From Bacillota bacterium (lineage in GTDB: Bacteria; Bacillota; Sulfobacillia; JAJZYS01; JAJYTV01): 5,381 bases of DNA. Shown piece after piece: positions 1-5,381 of this stretch; positions within the stretch are counted from its first letter, which is position 1, and every line of letters begins with the position of its first letter. Under the pieces are notes generated by a model. The model saw only the letters and a program-made list of their open reading frames with translations, did no database searches and was not told the origin of the DNA. Where the stretch lies: contig JAJYNV010000111.1 in NCBI GenBank assembly GCA_021786135.1, positions 1 to 5,381 on the forward strand, in the 5' to 3' direction. Made by a program: the position numbers and the translations under genes.

Positions 1-378
1 GGTGTGCGCGCCGAACGGACGCTGCATGATCTTGCCCTCAGGCGTGCGGTCGAACACCGCGCCCCAGTATTCCAGCTCAAGCACCCGCTCCGGCGACTCC
101 TTGGCGTGGACCTCCGCCATGCGGTAGTCGTTGATGAAGTGCGCGGACCGGCAGGTGTCGTAGAAGTGCGTCTCCCAGCCGTCCTGCGGGTCGACGTTGG
201 CGAGCGCGGCGGCCACTCCGCCTTCCGCCATCACGGTGTGGGCCTTGCCGAGCAGCGACTTGCCCAGAACGGCCGTCTTGAGCCCGCCTTCGGCGGCCTC
301 GATCGCGGCCCTGAGGCCGGCTCCGCCCGCTCCGATCACCAGTACGTCGTACGCGTGGTACGCAATGTCCTCGCTCAT
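1..378 (-). CDS. sdhA: Succinate dehydrogenase/fumarate reductase flavoprotein subunit, N-terminal part (runs off window)
   Basis: This is the FAD-binding catalytic subunit of complex II, which oxidises succinate to fumarate in the citric acid cycle on the cytoplasmic face of the membrane. Only the first 126 residues are present; the full protein is usually about 580-650 residues. The start reads MSEDIAYHAYDVLVIG and leads into the dinucleotide-binding motif VIGAGGAGLRAA (about residues 14-25). The segment GKAHTVMAEGGVAAAL follows, in which His47 matches the histidine that carries covalently bound FAD in this family. The piece ends at RPFGAHT, also typical of SdhA. The ATG at 378-376 shares its A with the stop codon of the upstream sdhC (TGATG), which supports translational coupling and fixes the start. 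The order sdhC-sdhA matches the mycobacterial Sdh1 operon, so sdhB should follow to the left of the window. Identification is secure; succinate oxidation rather than fumarate reduction is inferred. Confidence 0.96.
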   Translation of the reverse strand, partial: MSEDIAYHAYDVLVIGAGGAGLRAAIEAAEGGLKTAVLGKSLLGKAHTVMAEGGVAAALANVDPQDGWETHFYDTCRSAHFINDYRMAEVHAKESPERVLELEYWGAVFDRTPEGKIMQRPFGAHT

Positions 379-1121
379 CAGAAAAACCTCACATCGTGGA
401 TTACGCCGTTGATCAGGAGCCGGATGTACACGTCCGTGAACCAGACGAAGAACATCGAGATCCAGGCGAAGGCGCCATGGTTCTCATTCCAGGCCGACAC
501 GCGATTCCACAGCTTGTAGCGCGTCGTGGGCCGGCCGTCCGCACAGGTGAACTTCTGTGAACCGCCGCCGATCAGGTGGCGGAAAGCGTGGCACGAGAAT
601 GTGTAGGCGGTCAGGAGGACGACGTTGATCAGCATGATGATCGAACCGAGGCCGATGCCGAAGTGACCGTTGAAGATGAAGGCCTGGACCGCATCGATCC
701 AGAGGAAGACCAGCACTATGACCGCCACATACCAGAACCAGCGGTGCAGGTTCGTCCAACTGAACGGGAAGCGCGTCTCGCCGAAGTAGTACTTGCGCGT
801 CTCGGGCACGGCGCAGGACATCGGGTCATGGAAGAAGCCGCGGTAGATCTCCTTGCGGTAGTAATAGCACGTTGCGCGGAACAAAAGCGGCGACCAGAGC
901 ACCCAGATCGCTGGCATCACCTTGATGCCCCACGACTCTGTCGGAGAGAAAAATGGCGATAGGTAATTGTGGAACTGACCACTCGACTGGAAGAAGACAA
1001 GCCACAAAGTGTAGAGGCCAAAGAGCCCCAGCGCCAAGACCGTAAAGGTCGGCTCCACCCAATAGGGCAGGGAGTGGGACTTGGGTTTGGTTGGCCGCAG
1101 CGACTCCGCAGTTTGCGCCAC
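378..1121 (-). CDS. sdhC: Type F complex II membrane anchor subunit (five-helix SdhC)
   Basis: This 247-residue integral membrane protein anchors the SdhA/SdhB pair and passes electrons to quinone. Five hydrophobic stretches are visible, at about residues 24-45, 68-85, 126-148, 156-182 and 217-240. It resembles the single long SdhC of mycobacterial Sdh1 rather than the short cytochrome b556 type. Family hallmarks are TCYYYRKEIYRGFF (84-97), CAVPE (103-107), GETRFPF (114-120), NLHRWFWY (124-131) and SCHAFRHLIGG (176-186). Mycobacterial Sdh1 SdhC holds a membrane-embedded Rieske-type [2Fe-2S] cluster. Conserved candidates here are Cys85, Cys103, Cys177, His178 and His182, but I cannot say which four bind. 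The start is GTG at 1121-1119, with a strong minus-strand Shine-Dalgarno GAGGAGG (complement of 1129-1135) 7 nt upstream. The stop overlaps the sdhA start by one base. The subunit class is clear; the cofactor is inferred from the family. Confidence 0.93.
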   Translation of the reverse strand: MAQTAESLRPTKPKSHSLPYWVEPTFTVLALGLFGLYTLWLVFFQSSGQFHNYLSPFFSPTESWGIKVMPAIWVLWSPLLFRATCYYYRKEIYRGFFHDPMSCAVPETRKYYFGETRFPFSWTNLHRWFWYVAVIVLVFLWIDAVQAFIFNGHFGIGLGSIIMLINVVLLTAYTFSCHAFRHLIGGGSQKFTCADGRPTTRYKLWNRVSAWNENHGAFAWISMFFVWFTDVYIRLLINGVIHDVRFF

Positions 1122-1401
1122 CGATCGTCCTCCTCGCTTGGAAAAGCTTGCTCAAGTGCGCCGCGCGGTCGAACGAACGCATGAGGGCCAGCCGCGCCAC
1201 GCCACCGCCGGTCCAAGACTGGAAAGTACCAAGCCTTTGGGCCAACAACGCCAGTATAGCGCAGACACCCCATGTGCGCATGACCAGTCTGAGCCCAATT
1301 TGCTACCCAGCGACGAAGTCCAAATGGCCTCGAGTTTCCAGGGACCAACCGAGACGAGACGACATAAGAAATTGCAACAGGTCCACTGGGAGGGATCGAC
1401 C
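1122..1401. promoter_or_regulatory. Intergenic region between divergent sdhC and the small membrane protein gene
   Basis: This 280-nt stretch separates two divergent genes and has no convincing coding sequence. Open frames cross it on both strands, but none has a recognisable protein, a good ribosome-binding site at a start, or the codon bias of the neighbours. It must hold the promoter of the sdh operon. A possible minus-strand -10 box, TATACT (complement of 1253-1258), lies about 130 nt upstream of sdhC, with an imperfect 12-bp palindrome CATGTGCGCATG at 1271-1282 near its expected -35 position. I find no convincing -35 box. On the plus side I see no good promoter before the TTG start at 1402, apart from a weak ACATAAG at about 1359-1365. 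These promoter suggestions are tentative. Confidence 0.4.
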
Positions 1402-1788
1402 TTGGCCGACCTCGCCACAAGCCTGACCCGGCTCTTCGTCCTTGCCTACATGTCCCAGACTGTCTCACGGATCGGGGAGCGGCTCATCCCCCAAGGCGTA
1501 CTCAGCCGTCGCGCACGTCAAATTCTGGCGGAGTGGATCTCCACGCTTGCGGGCGTCGGCCTCACCTTTGCCGCGGACGCAGACATCCTCGCCGACCTCG
1601 GCCTGCCCTTCCAGCCCCAGGTCATCGGGGTCCTGCTCACGGGGCTGATCGTCGGCCAGGGCGGCCGCTTCCTGACGAACTGGGTCGCGGGCCTGCCCAA
1701 GGGAGGGCGCGGCACCGACGCGGCCCAGCACAGCGGTCAGAACAGCGGCGCGCCGTCGCAGCCTCGTTCCGATGGCGAAGGGAACTAG
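1402..1788 (+). CDS. Small membrane protein of unknown function (TTG start)
   Basis: I do not recognise this 128-residue protein with confidence. It has hydrophobic segments at about residues 4-17, 41-58 (ILAEWISTLAGVGLTFAA) and 74-96 (around VIGVLLTGLIVGQGGRFL). A polar tail rich in Gly, Ser and Gln follows from about residue 100. The two hairpin-like C-terminal helices, joined by an acidic loop (DADILADLGLPF), resemble small holin-like or hypothetical membrane proteins, but that is only a resemblance. The frame is open further upstream, but the TTG at 1402-1404 is preceded by GGGAGGG (1388-1394) with a 7-nt spacer. The in-frame ATGs at 1324 and 1450 lack such a site. Codon third positions from 1402 on are strongly G/C, as expected for a real gene here. 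It is divergent from sdhC and ends 1 nt from the convergent reductase gene, with no room for an intergenic terminator. Confidence 0.72.
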   Translation: MADLATSLTRLFVLAYMSQTVSRIGERLIPQGVLSRRARQILAEWISTLAGVGLTFAADADILADLGLPFQPQVIGVLLTGLIVGQGGRFLTNWVAGLPKGGRGTDAAQHSGQNSGAPSQPRSDGEGN

Positions 1789-1789
1789 A

Positions 1790-2836
1790 TCATGCGTCGA
1801 CGTCGTCGAGCGCGACGACAACCTTGCCGAAATGGCTCCGCGATTCGAGGCGGCGGTGCGCCTCCACGGCTTCCACAAGCGGGAATACGCGGTCGACGAC
1901 TGGCCGCAAGGCGCCGGATGCGACGTGCGGCATCAGGGCGTGCAGCTCAGCGCGCGAGCCCATGTACGATCCCAGCACCTGAAGCTGTCGGCTGAAAATG
2001 TAACGTATGTCGGTCTCGCCAAACGGACCGGTCGTGGCGCCGCAGGTGACGAGGCGCCCCCCCGGCATGAGGCTGCGCAGGCTTTCGGGCCAGGTGGCCT
2101 GCCCTATGTGCTCGACCACGATGTCGACGCCTCGACGCTTCGTCAGCCGGCGTACCTCCAGGTGGATCGGACGGGCGCTGTGGTCGATCGTCTCGTCAGC
2201 GCCAAGCGCCCGCGCCTGCTTCAACTTCGCTGCACCCGAGGCGGTTGCGATCACACGGGCGCCGTAGAGCTTCGCGATCTGGACAGCCGCACTGCCGACG
2301 CCGGAGCCCGCGCCGAGGACCAGGACCGTCTGGCCGGGAGCAACGCCGCCGAGCGTCACGAGCATGTGCCAGGCCGAAAGAAAGACGAGTCCGATCGCAC
2401 TCGCATCCACGTAGTCCATGCCTTCAGGCACGGTGACGAGGTTCTCGGCCGGCACCTTCACGTACTCGGCGTGCGTGCCCGGCGTCTCGTAGCCGAGAAT
2501 GCGGTACTGCTGGCAGAACGTCTCGCGTCCACCGAGGCATTCCCCGCAGCGGCCGCAACCGTAGCCGGGATTGAGCAGGACGCGCCGACCGACAAGCTCT
2601 TCGGGGGCTCCCACCCCTACAGCTGCCACCTCCCCCGCCGCATCGTTGCCCAGGATGTGCGGCAGCGGCGGTGACGCGTGGCCCGGCAGCCCAGCGCGGC
2701 TCCAGATGTCGAGATGGCTAAGAGATGCAGCGTGCACCCGTACCAGCACCTCGCCGGGACCGGGTTCCGGTGCTGGCACCTCCTCGAAGCGCAAAACCTC
2801 CGGACCGCCGTGTGCGTGCATGCGCACCGCCTTCAC
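1790..2836 (-). CDS. Medium-chain dehydrogenase/reductase (zinc-type alcohol dehydrogenase/quinone oxidoreductase-like)
   Basis: This 348-residue cytoplasmic NAD(P)H-dependent oxidoreductase has the MDR fold. Its N-terminal GroES-like domain contains PGPGEVLVRV (25-34) and PLPHILGNDAAGEV (57-70). A structural-zinc lobe has Cys94, Cys97, Cys100 and Cys108. The nucleotide-binding Rossmann domain carries LGAGSGVGSAA (174-184). The positions that normally bind the catalytic zinc are changed: Ser40 replaces the usual Cys (ASLSHLDIW) and Asn64 replaces the His of the GHE motif (LGND). It is therefore probably a zinc-independent reductase of quinones or activated double bonds rather than a classical alcohol dehydrogenase; the substrate is unknown. 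The GTG at 2836-2834 is chosen because GGAGG (complement of 2846-2850) lies 9 nt upstream and the protein then begins VKAVRMHAHGGPEVL, the usual family start. It lies 46 nt downstream of the padR-like gene on the same strand and is probably co-transcribed with it. Confidence 0.92.
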   Translation of the reverse strand: MKAVRMHAHGGPEVLRFEEVPAPEPGPGEVLVRVHAASLSHLDIWSRAGLPGHASPPLPHILGNDAAGEVAAVGVGAPEELVGRRVLLNPGYGCGRCGECLGGRETFCQQYRILGYETPGTHAEYVKVPAENLVTVPEGMDYVDASAIGLVFLSAWHMLVTLGGVAPGQTVLVLGAGSGVGSAAVQIAKLYGARVIATASGAAKLKQARALGADETIDHSARPIHLEVRRLTKRRGVDIVVEHIGQATWPESLRSLMPGGRLVTCGATTGPFGETDIRYIFSRQLQVLGSYMGSRAELHALMPHVASGALRPVVDRVFPLVEAVEAHRRLESRSHFGKVVVALDDVDA

Positions 2837-2882
2837 CGCACAAGACCTCCATTCCAGTCGATCCCTGCGCGCCCGTGCCGGC

Positions 2883-3245
2883 CTATGTCGTGGGCAGACG
2901 CTGCCAAAGCTCAAGAAAACGGCTGAGCGCGTCGCGCCGAGCGGCGATCTGCCCGGCCTCCTGGCGCAGCCTCGTCTCGCCTGATGCCGTCATCCGATAG
3001 ACGCGGACAGGCTGTCCCCCATCCACCGGCGCCCAATTCGAGCGCAGGGCGCCCTCATCCTCCAGCGCGCGCAAGAGCCTGTATACCCGGCCGGTGTCCA
3101 CCAGCCAGTCGGGCGGCTGCAACGCGCGCAGGCGCTCGATCAAAGAACCGCCATGGTCGGGACGCTGTGCGATGAGCAGCAGCAGGAACGCTGCCAGGTG
3201 GCGCCCAGTCTGGTACTTGCGGCCGCCTACATCTGCCCGCGGCAA
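2883..3245 (-). CDS. PadR-family transcriptional regulator (TTG start)
   Basis: This 120-residue winged-helix DNA-binding repressor belongs to the short PadR class. Helix 1 is HLAAFLLLLIAQ (16-27), followed by the family-typical HG of RPDHGGSLIERL (28-39). The recognition helix is DTGRVYRLLRALEDEGAL (50-67). The wing runs through GGQPVRVYRMTASGE (76-90), and a short C-terminal helix (about 94-116) would serve dimerisation. The TTG at 3245-3243 is chosen because GGAGG (complement of 3254-3258) sits 8 nt upstream. The in-frame ATGs at 3296 and 3281 have no ribosome-binding site, and the one at 3296 lies upstream of a perfect TATAAT that probably drives this gene. It is divergent from the exporter gene, the classic arrangement for a regulator of an efflux pump, and upstream of the reductase. 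PadR proteins commonly bind small aromatic or drug-like ligands; the ligand here is unknown. Confidence 0.9.
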   Translation of the reverse strand: MPRADVGGRKYQTGRHLAAFLLLLIAQRPDHGGSLIERLRALQPPDWLVDTGRVYRLLRALEDEGALRSNWAPVDGGQPVRVYRMTASGETRLRQEAGQIAARRDALSRFLELWQRLPTT

Positions 3246-3342
3246 CTCTACCGCCTCCAAACCCCGTGCAGTAGTGCACATTGCATTATAGTGCATTTTG
3301 TAGTACTTTCGGCGCGGACAAGCCCGAAATGAGGTCCTCCCC
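3246..3342. promoter_or_regulatory. Divergent promoter region between the PadR regulator and the exporter
   Basis: This 97-nt gap contains signals for both directions. On the minus strand there is a perfect -10 box TATAAT (complement of 3285-3290), which would place the transcript start about 30 nt before the TTG of the regulator and upstream of its Shine-Dalgarno. On the plus strand TATAGT (3287-3292) overlaps it and could serve the exporter, whose ATG at 3343 is preceded by GAGG (3331-3334) with an 8-nt spacer. Neither has a good -35 box, as is common for promoters needing or blocked by a regulator. The AT-rich core at about 3280-3310 stands out from the GC-rich surroundings. Confidence 0.65.
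3267..3306. promoter_or_regulatory. Candidate PadR operator: near-palindrome with repeated TGCA and TAGT motifs
   Basis: TGCATTATAGTGCA at 3282-3295 is a 14-bp palindrome with one mismatched pair, and it overlaps the -10 elements on both strands. TGCA occurs four times within 29 nt (starting at 3267, 3275, 3282 and 3292). TAGTGCA is directly repeated at 3272 and 3289, and TAGTAC follows at 3301. GTGCAC at 3274-3279 is a further perfect palindrome. A winged-helix dimer bound here would block both promoters. Assignment to the neighbouring PadR protein is inferred from position and symmetry. Confidence 0.5.
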
Positions 3343-4815
3343 ATGCCCAACTCGCGCGACACCCTGTCGCCTTCATCCACGCACGTGCTCGAGGGCAAGG
3401 CACTCTGGCTGAGCTTCGCGGCCGCCACCACCGGAACGTTGATGGTCAACCTGGACGCTACCGTGGTCAACGTCGCACTGCCGGTGATGCAGCACGACTT
3501 CGGCCTGCCTGTCTCGCAACTGCAATGGGTGATCACAGCCTACCTCCTGGTCATTACAGGCGTGCTGCCGCTGACGGCGCAGGTCGCAGACTGGCTCGGG
3601 CGCAGCAAGCTCTTTACCGTCGGCCTCTTCGGCTTCACCCTGGGTTCTGTGGCTGCCGCCTTGGCTCCCAGCCTGCCCGCCCTGCTCGCCGCGCGCGTGC
3701 TGCAGGGGCTCGGCGGCGCCATCATCCAGGCCAACGTGATGGCCATCGTCGCACTCACCTTTCCCCAGGAGAGGCGCGGACGCGGCCTCGGACTGATCGG
3801 CGCCGTGGTGGCGGCCGGCAATCTCCTCGGCCCACCCCTCGGTGGCATCCTGACGGCGCTCTTCGGCTGGCGCAGCATCTTCTGGGTGAACCTTCCCGTC
3901 GGCATCTGGGGCGTTTGGGCTTCCTGGCGCTACCTGCCCCGTTTCACGCGGGACCTCGCGCTGCGCCCTGCCACCTTCGACTGGCTCGGTTCGATCCTCT
4001 TCTTTGCCGGCGCCACAACCCTCGAGTTCGGACTTGCCGACCTCCCGAGCATATCCTCGCTCTGGCTGCTCCTCCTGACCGCCCTCGCGGGCTACCTCTT
4101 CGTACGACGCGAGGCGACCACCGCGCGGCCGGTCATGCCCCTGCGCCTCTTTCGCATCCCTGCCTTCTGGCGCAATCTCGTCAGCGGTACGGCCTACTGG
4201 GTCCTGATGATGTCGCCATCCTTCCTGCTGCCGTTCTACCTGCGCCTCGTGCTGCACGAGTCGATGGCGATCGTCGGTCTCAGCATTGCGCCGCAAGCGC
4301 TCATCATGATCCTGCTCTCACCCGTCGGCGGTCGCATCGCGGATCGGATCGGCGTGCTGCTGCCCGGTCGCCTCGGTCTCGCGGCGTTCGCCCTGGCAGA
4401 CCTCCTGTTTGCCCTCTGGCCCGGTGGTCCGCCTCTCTGGGGCGTGTGGCTGCTCTCAGGACTCGTCGGCGTCGCAGCAGGCTTCTTCAACGCACCGAAC
4501 AACACGGCGGTGCTGAACTCAGTCTCGGCGGCCGACACCGGCACCGCATCGGGCCTGCTCGCGACGCAGCGCAATCTCGGCCGCATCCTCGGCGTCGCCG
4601 CCGCGGCCATGGGCCTGTCGGTCTACTGGTTCCTGGCTGACGGCGTGCTCAACCCGTCCCACACGTCACCCGCCTACCCTCACCTCTTCCTGGCGGCCTT
4701 CCGCGCAGTGTTCCTGGTGATGCCGATGTTCGCCGTTCTGGGCATCCTGACCATGACATCGCCGGTCCCGTCCGCACCGGCCCGCGCCGAGGCGGCCGCC
4801 GGTCACACGCGGTAG
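3343..4815 (+). CDS. MFS drug exporter, DHA2 (EmrB/QacA-like, 14 transmembrane helices)
   Basis: This 490-residue inner-membrane antiporter is expected to export small hydrophobic or toxic compounds using the proton gradient. Length and motifs fit the 14-helix DHA2 family. Motif D1, LDATVVNVALP, is at 37-47 in helix 1. Motif A-like AQVADWLGRSKLF is at 79-91. Motif B, RVLQGLGGAIIQ, is at 118-129. Motif C, GNLLGPPLGG, is at 159-168. The DHA2-typical WRSIFWVNLPVGI is at 176-188. A second motif A, GGRIADRIG, is at 329-337 in the C-terminal half. The tail after about residue 472 is short and polar. The ATG at 3343 has GAGG at 3331-3334 with an 8-nt spacer. It is divergent from the PadR gene and 33 nt upstream of a methyltransferase, so it probably leads a two-gene operon. 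The substrate cannot be deduced; the family assignment is secure. Confidence 0.95.
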   Translation: MPNSRDTLSPSSTHVLEGKALWLSFAAATTGTLMVNLDATVVNVALPVMQHDFGLPVSQLQWVITAYLLVITGVLPLTAQVADWLGRSKLFTVGLFGFTLGSVAAALAPSLPALLAARVLQGLGGAIIQANVMAIVALTFPQERRGRGLGLIGAVVAAGNLLGPPLGGILTALFGWRSIFWVNLPVGIWGVWASWRYLPRFTRDLALRPATFDWLGSILFFAGATTLEFGLADLPSISSLWLLLLTALAGYLFVRREATTARPVMPLRLFRIPAFWRNLVSGTAYWVLMMSPSFLLPFYLRLVLHESMAIVGLSIAPQALIMILLSPVGGRIADRIGVLLPGRLGLAAFALADLLFALWPGGPPLWGVWLLSGLVGVAAGFFNAPNNTAVLNSVSAADTGTASGLLATQRNLGRILGVAAAAMGLSVYWFLADGVLNPSHTSPAYPHLFLAAFRAVFLVMPMFAVLGILTMTSPVPSAPARAEAAAGHTR

Positions 4816-4848
4816 AATCTAGGCAATCGATTTGAGGGGGAGAGCCGT

Positions 4849-5381
4849 ATGGCACCGCACCACCACGACGGGCATCCGCAGTTCGACCCGCACCGCCTGC
4901 ACGCCATGGAGGAGCGCCGCAGCGCCGAGATGCCGCCTGAGGACATCCTGCGCAGCTTCGCGAGGGAGGACCTCGAAAGCCTCGCGGACATCGGCTGCGG
5001 CAGCGGCTACTTCACGATCGCGGCTGCCCGCATGCTGCCCCAGACCCGCATCCTGGCCGTCGACCGCCAGCGGGACATGCTGGACTTCGTCGCTGAACGC
5101 GCCCGCTCGGCCGGTCTCACGAACGTCGAGACGATCCAGTCGGATGCGACAAGTCTGCCGTTCGCCGATGCAGAACTAGACGCCGTCCTGATGTCGCACG
5201 TGTTCCACGACATTCCCGAGCATGCGGCGATGCGCGAAGAGGTGCATCGCGTCCTGAAACCTGGCGGTGCCTTCTTCCTGGTCGAATGGGAGAAGGAGGA
5301 TACGCCGATGGGACCGCCGCTCGCGATTCGCATCGGATCGGACGACCTGTCGACGATTCAAGGTGGAGCAGGTCCTGCACG
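4849..5381 (+). CDS. Class I SAM-dependent methyltransferase, 3' end outside window and probably frameshifted near 5355
   Basis: This UbiE-like methyltransferase transfers a methyl group from S-adenosylmethionine to an unknown acceptor in the cytoplasm. A His-rich start (MAPHHHDGHPQFDP) leads to the SAM-binding motif I DIGCGSGYFT (47-56). The acidic residue binding the SAM ribose is Asp72 in AVDRQRDML (70-78). SDATSLPFAD (98-107), LMSHVFHDIPE (114-124) and the post-III motif LKPGG (136-140) follow. The ATG at 4849-4851 has a GAGGGGG tract (4834-4840) 8 nt upstream. From about 5356 the original frame loses sense: its last eight codons all end in A or T, whereas the +1 frame (from 5357) reads FKVEQVLH with every codon ending in G or C. 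A small deletion is likely, either real or an assembly error. The gene sits 33 nt after the exporter and is probably co-transcribed. It could modify the exported compound. Confidence 0.88.
   Translation, partial: MAPHHHDGHPQFDPHRLHAMEERRSAEMPPEDILRSFAREDLESLADIGCGSGYFTIAAARMLPQTRILAVDRQRDMLDFVAERARSAGLTNVETIQSDATSLPFADAELDAVLMSHVFHDIPEHAAMREEVHRVLKPGGAFFLVEWEKEDTPMGPPLAIRIGSDDLSTIQGGAGPA

Noticed and set aside
4..519. Plus-strand open frame opposite sdhA and sdhC
   Set aside because: It spans the junction of two certain minus-strand genes and encodes no recognisable protein.
1081..1401. N-terminal extension of the small membrane protein back to an ATG at 1081
   Set aside because: It would overlap the start of sdhC. 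The extra residues look random (mixed polar, poor codon bias), and a strong Shine-Dalgarno marks the TTG at 1402.
1772..2674. Long plus-strand open frame (300 codons) opposite the reductase gene
   Set aside because: It is antisense to a gene with clear MDR motifs, and its translation is low-complexity Arg/Ala/Asp-rich sequence without recognisable domains. It is a by-product of high GC content.
3246..3536. Upstream in-frame ATG starts for the PadR gene (3536, 3296, 3281)
   Set aside because: The longest would overlap the exporter gene. The ATGs at 3296 and 3281 have no ribosome-binding site and lie in or beside the TATAAT promoter, while the TTG at 3245 has an ideal site.
3373..4296. Long minus-strand open frame opposite the exporter gene
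   Set aside because: The translation is rich in Glu, Gly and Arg without hydrophobic structure or motifs. The plus-strand frame carries all DHA2 exporter motifs.
3525..4640. 371-codon plus-strand open frame inside the exporter gene in another frame
   Set aside because: It is Arg/Pro/His-rich shadow translation with no domain, fully inside a well-supported membrane protein gene.
4791..4800. Perfect palindrome GGCGGCCGCC near the end of the exporter gene
   Set aside because: It encodes Ala-rich tail codons in a GC-rich gene, has no T-tract after it and is too short for a terminator; chance is sufficient.

Overview
This is a GC-rich bacterial window with six genes. Five are complete or nearly so, and one runs off each end. 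Several genes appear to start at GTG or TTG behind strong purine-rich ribosome-binding sites. The succinate dehydrogenase genes are of the type first characterised in mycobacteria (type F complex II) and also seen, as I recall, in other GC-rich phyla. The window suggests an aerobic, high-GC bacterium such as an actinobacterium or a Chloroflexota-like lineage. I cannot fix the phylum from this sequence.

Left part (1-1121, minus strand): start of a respiratory operon. A five-helix membrane anchor (sdhC, GTG start at 1121) overlaps the start of the flavoprotein gene (sdhA) by one base in a TGATG junction. sdhA continues beyond position 1, and sdhB would be expected after it. Positions 1122-1401 carry no convincing gene and must hold the promoters for sdhC and for a rightward gene. 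That gene (TTG start at 1402) encodes a 128-residue small membrane protein of unknown function.

Middle (1790-3245, minus strand): a PadR-family repressor gene followed 46 nt later by a medium-chain dehydrogenase/reductase. The reductase keeps the four structural-zinc cysteines but has lost catalytic-zinc ligands. It ends one base from the stop of the small membrane protein gene, so these two transcription units collide.

Right part (3343-5381, plus strand): a DHA2-type (EmrB/QacA-like) 14-helix drug exporter, then 33 nt later a class I SAM-dependent methyltransferase that runs to the window edge. The 97-nt gap between padR and the exporter gene contains a 14-bp near-palindrome, repeated TAGT/TGCA motifs and a perfect minus-strand TATAAT. 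This is what a shared, self-regulated operator would look like. My inference is a small regulated export/modification locus: PadR controls both its own unit (padR-reductase) and the divergent exporter-methyltransferase unit. The ligand and substrate cannot be read from the sequence.

The points most worth checking are the probable frameshift or small deletion near 5354-5357 in the methyltransferase, the operator structure at 3267-3306, the putative Rieske ligands in SdhC, and the missing catalytic zinc site of the reductase. I do not see a CRISPR array, tRNA, rRNA, insertion sequence or obvious intrinsic terminator. Nothing here is clearly a wholly new system.
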